Assembly: GCA_902798965.1 (NCBI GenBank)
Contig: CADBYS010000025.1
Span: 1-48,518, forward strand
Length of the DNA stretch: 48,518 bases
DNA from: an uncultured Bacteroidales bacterium
GTDB lineage: Bacteria; Bacteroidota; Bacteroidia; Bacteroidales; Paludibacteraceae
Direction of reading: 5' to 3'
Part shown: in pieces, positions 43,501 through 48,518 of the stretch
Layout: each line of letters begins with the position of its first letter
Numbering within the stretch: position 1 is the first letter of the stretch
The notes under the pieces: model-generated
What the model saw: the letters and a program-made list of their open reading frames with translations, nothing else
Databases searched by the model: none
Told to the model about the DNA's origin: nothing
Made by a program: the position numbers and the translations under genes

Positions 43501-46500
43501 AGATCGATGTGAATTATACTGCCCAGACAGGAAGTAAACTGAAATACTATATTGACAATGTTGAGAAAACATCACAGGATATCACGTACAAAGTTTCCGA
43601 ACAAACTATATCGAACGTATTGATAGAAGGTCTGCCGGCTGATGGCAAGTCACATACCCTAAAAGTGGCAACCGGACATGCTCTTGATTGTGAGGATTCA
43701 AAGAGCCATACAGCCCCCAAAGGCAATGTGGTAGAATCTTTCTCTATCGCACCGATTGACCCTATATGCGATGCAACAACTTACCAACTGCGTGCTACGT
43801 TCACTGTTTCCAAATCAACGGCTGACGGCAGTTTGTATGACAATCTGATGATTAAGGTTGGTGACGGCACGCCGCACGAAGTGGCTATTACCGCCTCCAA
43901 TGCCACCGATGGCACGTACGATTTGCCCGAGACATACGCTATTGCGGCAACTCATCCTACTATCCAATACTATCTGAAGGAACGTACAAGTACTTGTGCA
44001 GCAACGGCAAGTGGTTATACAACGCCTGTAGTGCCAAACATTACTGTTCCCACTGTACCAACCATCAGTGATACAGCTTGTAATGTGGGCACATTTACAG
44101 CCACTTGGGAAGTATCGTACATCAACCAACGCGGCACAATGAAAGCGTGGTTGGATAGCAAGACCGGTGACCCACAGACATATACTATCACCGAGAACAC
44201 CACAACAAGTTCATCGGTTACCATTTCCTTCTCCGACTTGGTTGCCGATGGTAGTAGCCATCAGTTAATCGTTCTATGTGATGGCGCAAGAAGTTGTGAG
44301 CGTACATCTACTGCATTCACTGCACCTGTTCGACCGGTATTCAAGAATGCAGACCTTACTAAAACAACCCCGGGCTTTGGAGTTACAACTTATGATGTTA
44401 CCGTTTCAGCAGACCTAAGCAATGCCAAGGGTAGGAAGTTGTATATCAAGAGCGTTGACCTTGACTTGGACACTCAACTCTCTTGGGACACAACGCTCGC
44501 TGCTGCGGCTTCCGGTCATATAAGTCACACATTCAAAGGTATACGTACGGATAATGGCAAGAGCCACAAGTTCCGCATATACTTCGACGACCTCAAGCAT
44601 TGCGGTCAGGACTTGTCGTACACCTCTCCCGACCAGCGCGAGTTCCATTCGTTTACGGTTGGCTCTCCTTCTGCCGTAACGTGTGACGGAAAGTTCTCTA
44701 TTCCGTTCACCATCGAAGCCGCAGAGATTAACGGTACGCTTATCATCAAGGATGGCTCAACTCCCGTCTATAGCGCTTTGCACAATACAATAACCGGTTC
44801 GCATACAATTACCGAAAATACTTCGGTGAACTTAACGGCAAATGGTGCATCTCATACTCTTAAAGCGTATTTCGAAGGACAAACTTACGCAAAGACCGAT
44901 ACCTTTGAGACCTTCACTGCGCCTTCCGCCCCGACTATAGCGTTCGCAGATGGAACCGCTATCTTGGATTGCGATGGATATGTGACTGTTCCGCTGACGG
45001 TTACGTTCGCTAATCAGTCGGCTACATGTGAGTTGTATATTAAGGAAGGCTCTACAACTCTCAAGACGTTTACAAAAGCAGATATTGCTGCGGCTACATC
45101 GGGTGAGTTGACATGGAGCTGGAAGTTCTTTGCCGACAACACCGACCACACCCTGACTGCGTACTTCTCGGATCGTACCGATTGCAAGAAGACGGTAACC
45201 ATCGGCAAAGTTAATGCAGGTGTATTCTCAGTTAAGCCGGGTGTAGTACCTGCTATGACGTGCAATACGACCACCTATACTATCCATGATACCATCATTT
45301 ATCGTAACATGGATACGGACGCAGAGGTTTGGCTGGATGACGTAAAGAAACTGGATGTTGATGTTACGAATGATGATACCAACGAGCGGAAAAAAGTCTT
45401 CGATCTTACACTCACGGCAGACTCTGCAGAACATACATTGCAGGTTAAGTTCACCGGTCGTGGCGCTGCTTGCTCGCCAAAGGGTTATACATTCCGGGCT
45501 CCGTTCTCACCGAGTATTGACAATGTGACAATCTCTGGTAATGAAGCCAAATCATGTGGTGATGCGGATACATACACAGCAACGGTACAGGTTAAAACAA
45601 CGAATCATCGGAAAGCATTGCTGTGTGCTTCTATCAATGGAGGCACACCGGTTAAGAAAAAACCTGCTGATTCCTATACCGAATTCTCATTTGCGGGACT
45701 TGCCGCAAATGGTGATAAAGATACGATAGATGTTTGGTTTGATTGCGTTTATCCGGCTGTTGATGATGAATGTAAAACAACAAAGATTTTCGATGCACCT
45801 CTTTTGCCGGAAGTATCTATCAAATCTATCACTATTCCTACCGATGTAGCAACGTGTGATCAGCCGAAATTTGATTTGACGTTTGATCTAACAATCACTA
45901 ATCAGGATGGTGAACTGCAAGTCTGGGTAGATGATGACAAGAAAGCATATAAGACGTTTGCTCCTGATGTCTCGGATTCGGAAAGCAAGTACGTTCAGAA
46001 TGGCAAGACATATACCAAGACGATTACGTTGACCGGTCTGCCTTCGGATGGCGGCACGCATACTGTTCAATACCGATTCGACAAGTCAGGGTATTGCGGC
46101 TATGCATCAGCTCTCAAGTCATCATCGTTGACCTTCCCGCGTTCGCCAACGATTGATAGCGTGAGGGTAACTGATGTCGCCGATCGCGTTGCAGATTGTA
46201 TGGTCGAGACCTATACAGCCAATGTAAAAGTGTGGTATCGCTATACTTCCGGCGAGAAACTTATCATTCGCTATACGGACAAGGGAGGAGTAGAGCGTAG
46301 TACTGACCCGATTACGCTTACCGCTAATCCGCAAGTTAAGTCGCTTACATTGAATGATATAGGCAAGGGCTCTAAGGTGCTGTATGCATACTTTAAGGAT
46401 TTGTCATGCACGACTACTCCGCAGCATACCGGAGCATATGTGGCACCATCCAATTCCACGATTAACTCGGGTTACGAGGTAAAGGTAAAAGAGAACAAGA

Positions 46501-48518
46501 GTTCGTGTGGAAATCTTCTTTATGACCTAACTGGTACTATCACTTACTCGGGTGAGGCAATAGCTAATCTCATCGTTAAATACGATGACAAGGATTCGGT
46601 AATCATAGCCAAGTCGGCTTGTAGTGCTTCCGGAACAACGTTTGTGATTCCTAATTTGACAAAGGCGGCTGTGGGTAAGACGCTTACCGCTTACTTCTTT
46701 GATCAACCCAGGTGTACAGCTACATCGGATATATTCAACACACCTGACACTTCACGTTACGATGTGCCGGCAGCAAGCATGAGTTATTCTGCTGCAAGTT
46801 GCAATGATACACTTACAACGCTCACCTTCAATCTGACATATACGTATCAAAGCGGTACGCTGAAATATTGGCGCGACCCGAGTGATAAGAAGACTGCTGC
46901 ATTCAAGGCCAATAACGACACAACGTTCACCATCGAGGGACTGACGCTTGGCGGTTACATGGCTGATAGTTTGTCGCATAAGTTGTACGTACAATTCGAG
47001 GGTGGTCGATGCTCAAGCGTTCAAGAGTTTACAACGCCCAAAACGCCGTACTCGCCGTTTGTACGTGACGGTATTACTTCCGAGACAACAGCAGCTGCCT
47101 GCAACACAGATACTTATACTCAATCCGTTACGTTCTATGTGCGCAATAGCCAGAACAAGAAAGTGACGGCAATCTGCAAGGAGCAAACGGTAACGCAAGT
47201 AGTACATGATGGCAGCAACACGATCAACATCCCGAATGTGCCGCGTACGCTTGATGTTGCTGATGATGACTTCGTGGAGATCTACTTCCCGTCAGCTGAC
47301 ATCTGCTCGCCGCGTAGGAAAGTAAACTACACCGAACATCGCAAACCGCAGATTGTTCGTATTAACGTAGATACACCTGATGAGGTCGATTGCGGTGAAT
47401 CATCTTACACCTTCAAGGGTAGTATCGATTACGTCAACCTCAACGTGGCACCGAAAGTATGGCTGAATAATAACGAAGCGTCGGCTGTTACTCTGGACGG
47501 TGTAACGCTCAAGAGTGATGATACCAAAAACATCGCCATCACAGGAATCAGTGTGCCTACTACCGGAACCAAAGATACGATCCATGTATCTGCAGGCGGT
47601 TGGACTGCTTCTTGCCCGATAGAACAGGAGTTCGAATCTGTTTGGCGTCCGTTGATTAGCGAGGTAACGGCTACTACTTCTGTTACTTATGCCCATTGTG
47701 ACGGCTCGTATGACGTAAGCGGTAGTGTAACTTATTCCCATGGTAATCTGCAAGATTTGGTTGTTGAGTGTTATGGTCAGACAGGCGGTATGCTCAAGAA
47801 AGCAACCTATCACACAACCAAAGAATCCGGTTCTGTTCCGTACAAATTGGAAGGCTTGGAAGATATCGGCGAGAAGGTTGATACCATCAAGGCGTACTTC
47901 GTCGGCACAGATCGCTGTGAAACCTTGAAACAGACATATAAATCGCCAATTAAAATTGTGCTAAGTTCGTTCAGCGTAACGGCTCAACCTAAGACTTGTG
48001 ACAAAGATACGTTCACCGTTACAGGTGCGGTTACTTCGAACCATGCTGATGAGAATATTACTATCTGGTATGATGCAACTCATACCACGACAATTACTTC
48101 GAAGGTCGGTGAAAATAAGTTTGCGATCAAGGGATTCAATACCACTGGAAATGGTAAGGAAATAAAGGCTTACTATACAGGTCATAGTTGTAGTGAAATT
48201 ACTACCACCTTCAATACCCCGGTTAAGCCGACTATTGATACGTTGAACGTTTCGTATAGCAAGCCAGCTTGCAATGTGACAACTACAGACTTGACGTTCA
48301 AACTCAAATACACGAATCAGAGCAGCACATTGAAGTTATATCTGAATGGAGTAGAGCAAACTTATACTCGTGTATCCGGTGATGCTCCTTCTGCTTCTGA
48401 CAGTGAGCAAGAAGTAACGCTGAAGATTACCGGTTTGAAGGCTGATAGTTTAAGCCGTACATTGCGTGTACAATTTGTAGGTGACAAGTGTTGCGATAAG
48501 GAATATACCTTGCCTGCC
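40584..48518 (+). CDS. Giant secreted Cys-repeat protein (3' end outside window)
   Basis: The frame stays open to the right edge (at least 2645 residues). The start is uncertain: in-frame ATGs lie at 40515, 40533, 40551, 40584 and 40620. I chose 40584 for its A-rich leader; 40620 gives the most compact signal peptide (MRHNIAIKSRQ, then a hydrophobic core, MSA-RD). Two Trp-rich modules follow ('KIRVWLFGG', 'MPAGNWTKCIITRQ'; 'IYAYFKSVAG', 'IPAGIYESVILTRQ'). Next come a 'YYVDGLVAF' region and a jelly-roll-like domain ('TYIFSFWVANINNYGEL', 'NDFALDDISFKAI', near 42650-43000), collinear with the 936-residue protein at 34024. From about 43080 there are at least 18 modules of ~100 residues, most opening with a Cys ('CDxxTYT', 'CNxxTYT') and carrying a late 'L..DG.SHTL...F....C'. 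A T9SS tail is expected beyond the window. The first ~2 kb is more AT-rich than the repeats. Confidence 0.85.
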   Translation, partial: MNNTNPTPHPTGMRHNIAIKSRQALLCALTLLLSVVGVGTMSARDFTAGETIYLNTKAKYNSTPESEGDWGSGAKIRVWLFGGSSADRWVEFSWFCGTLYKVDMPAGNWTKCIITRQNPSLEPGWDGVTYNKTGDIEIKDGNYLHTYKEGNTYVTWGSLLYSDGTTKFRFHQYPADWGFFGNDLGTKNYIYAYFKSVAGCAEHWSAAAEVYKGKILQVTIPAGIYESVILTRQDATKERPKWESVFKHNTGDDNESEIIPLKDSRLFDNQIYLHNFRQKGKSGEGWQWQAPPTSAPSDLMDTFEEAPREDINVCAEAITRGDPFTLTPIWNDAQNDYAYDESGAPIWWQWNNSSLKWELTANDFYDNLSLSGMEESLFYYMWTYPDRKKYRRFLHLKKTTCTIDCAITSMEVVASAVNVGDGTYYVDGLVAFTEASGRLIATCDGVTTAISSPTSPATFTLTLTADGAKDNIRVYFEGDPTCEATREIDAPSTTTTIIPHISTESGYYSPAKATYRHDEVVTLSHNAAATAPWDWQDTLGSVKTSGAVGADNTYTLPKFKHDTTIVVYYSEYNPAEETVGNLMGNSGYEEAKDSLWYSSISDYTYTGQWLSGSKQNVYEYVFSGDTARYNQKNGLWGITNNANRFWKRYAKIGGHAGSSKFATFDGDDTEKIAWSATTKDNTNLKIRQGTTYIFSFWVANINNYGELVTRDTTNCAILQFKIRCKRKDTGAWVEAFLGDSTNLNERLYRNNQWHQNSATFSTKRYFGEDFDADSVVISVVDKNKRGMRIGNDFALDDISFKAITTGQRTTRARERFEVNYVEPATEPKNLKVEWVTTPKCGDKDTCTIRVSFRYPKITTHAIHLELKDLVDGGYGTLVADSVLPKPAGVGDSTDYVCLFTSGSYPGARKRTSVKADAKAHNFQVKLTVTDDRKKAHGGTISKSTDPAPGIPALSITKADLVYPSCGGKTYNLKIDVNYTAQTGSKLKYYIDNVEKTSQDITYKVSEQTISNVLIEGLPADGKSHTLKVATGHALDCEDSKSHTAPKGNVVESFSIAPIDPICDATTYQLRATFTVSKSTADGSLYDNLMIKVGDGTPHEVAITASNATDGTYDLPETYAIAATHPTIQYYLKERTSTCAATASGYTTPVVPNITVPTVPTISDTACNVGTFTATWEVSYINQRGTMKAWLDSKTGDPQTYTITENTTTSSSVTISFSDLVADGSSHQLIVLCDGARSCERTSTAFTAPVRPVFKNADLTKTTPGFGVTTYDVTVSADLSNAKGRKLYIKSVDLDLDTQLSWDTTLAAAASGHISHTFKGIRTDNGKSHKFRIYFDDLKHCGQDLSYTSPDQREFHSFTVGSPSAVTCDGKFSIPFTIEAAEINGTLIIKDGSTPVYSALHNTITGSHTITENTSVNLTANGASHTLKAYFEGQTYAKTDTFETFTAPSAPTIAFADGTAILDCDGYVTVPLTVTFANQSATCELYIKEGSTTLKTFTKADIAAATSGELTWSWKFFADNTDHTLTAYFSDRTDCKKTVTIGKVNAGVFSVKPGVVPAMTCNTTTYTIHDTIIYRNMDTDAEVWLDDVKKLDVDVTNDDTNERKKVFDLTLTADSAEHTLQVKFTGRGAACSPKGYTFRAPFSPSIDNVTISGNEAKSCGDADTYTATVQVKTTNHRKALLCASINGGTPVKKKPADSYTEFSFAGLAANGDKDTIDVWFDCVYPAVDDECKTTKIFDAPLLPEVSIKSITIPTDVATCDQPKFDLTFDLTITNQDGELQVWVDDDKKAYKTFAPDVSDSESKYVQNGKTYTKTITLTGLPSDGGTHTVQYRFDKSGYCGYASALKSSSLTFPRSPTIDSVRVTDVADRVADCMVETYTANVKVWYRYTSGEKLIIRYTDKGGVERSTDPITLTANPQVKSLTLNDIGKGSKVLYAYFKDLSCTTTPQHTGAYVAPSNSTINSGYEVKVKENKSSCGNLLYDLTGTITYSGEAIANLIVKYDDKDSVIIAKSACSASGTTFVIPNLTKAAVGKTLTAYFFDQPRCTATSDIFNTPDTSRYDVPAASMSYSAASCNDTLTTLTFNLTYTYQSGTLKYWRDPSDKKTAAFKANNDTTFTIEGLTLGGYMADSLSHKLYVQFEGGRCSSVQEFTTPKTPYSPFVRDGITSETTAAACNTDTYTQSVTFYVRNSQNKKVTAICKEQTVTQVVHDGSNTINIPNVPRTLDVADDDFVEIYFPSADICSPRRKVNYTEHRKPQIVRINVDTPDEVDCGESSYTFKGSIDYVNLNVAPKVWLNNNEASAVTLDGVTLKSDDTKNIAITGISVPTTGTKDTIHVSAGGWTASCPIEQEFESVWRPLISEVTATTSVTYAHCDGSYDVSGSVTYSHGNLQDLVVECYGQTGGMLKKATYHTTKESGSVPYKLEGLEDIGEKVDTIKAYFVGTDRCETLKQTYKSPIKIVLSSFSVTAQPKTCDKDTFTVTGAVTSNHADENITIWYDATHTTTITSKVGENKFAIKGFNTTGNGKEIKAYYTGHSCSEITTTFNTPVKPTIDTLNVSYSKPACNVTTTDLTFKLKYTNQSSTLKLYLNGVEQTYTRVSGDAPSASDSEQEVTLKITGLKADSLSRTLRVQFVGDKCCDKEYTLPA
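43080..48518 (+). repeat. Array of ~100-residue Cys-containing modules
   Basis: Module-opening Cys positions fall near nt 43110, 43480, 43770, 44085, 44680, 44970, 45260, 45550, 45860, 46195, 46505, 46800, 47100, 47390, 47700, 47995 and 48270, a period of about 290-315 bp; one module near 44375 lacks the Cys. DNA is well diverged between copies, so the array is old compared with the 267-bp array at the left end. Confidence 0.8.

Overview
The window looks like chromosomal DNA of a Bacteroidota member, most likely of the order Bacteroidales. Four observations support this. Secreted proteins end in type IX secretion (T9SS) sorting domains. Three intergenic regions carry the Bacteroides-type promoter (TTTG or similar, about 20 nt, TAnnTTTG). 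Starts lack Shine-Dalgarno sequences and have A-rich leaders. A NagB/PIG-L fusion of about 660 residues has the Bacteroidales form. No phage, plasmid, rRNA, tRNA, IS element or CRISPR array was found. All convincing genes are on the + strand.

Layout. (1) Positions 2-13420 hold a giant T9SS-exported repeat protein cut by the left edge: a near-identical 89-residue tandem array, a diverged Ig-like stretch, and more than thirty 'GCDS' repeats that include a 777-residue internal duplication. (2) Positions 13655-22942 hold a second giant secreted protein of about 3095 residues, with roughly 29 cadherin-like modules and two PCMD-like domains. (3) Positions 23108-26564 hold a secreted CotH-kinase-family protein, then gltX only 4 nt downstream. 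(4) Positions 26712-33728 hold a + strand run: NagB/PIG-L fusion, family 2 glycosyltransferase, SpoIID/LytB protein, OmpA-family protein and a YgjP-like metallopeptidase. This suggests amino-sugar and cell-wall metabolism. (5) Positions 34024-38428 hold a two-gene unit: a T9SS-secreted protein and a second OmpA-family protein. (6) Positions 38430-40583 are AT-rich and repeat-rich, with a GxxExxY protein bracketed by inverted repeats and an unusual regulator that joins a VbhA-like antitoxin segment to a winged helix. (7) From about 40584 a third giant secreted protein runs off the right edge. Its N-terminal ~750 residues are collinear with the secreted protein of region 5, and at least 18 Cys-containing modules follow.

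How the genes may work together. Regions 1, 2, 5 and 7 are a surface-display locus: large beta-rich repeat proteins exported by T9SS, plus OmpA-like proteins that could tie the outer membrane to peptidoglycan. Two of the secreted-protein units start from nearly identical promoters. Region 4 is more likely housekeeping. The most unusual items are the antitoxin-winged-helix fusion without a Fic domain, the repeat-bracketed GxxExxY cassette, the NagB domain lacking canonical catalytic residues, and the recent-looking tandem duplications in the first giant gene. Functions are inferred from motifs recognised by eye; no searches were run.
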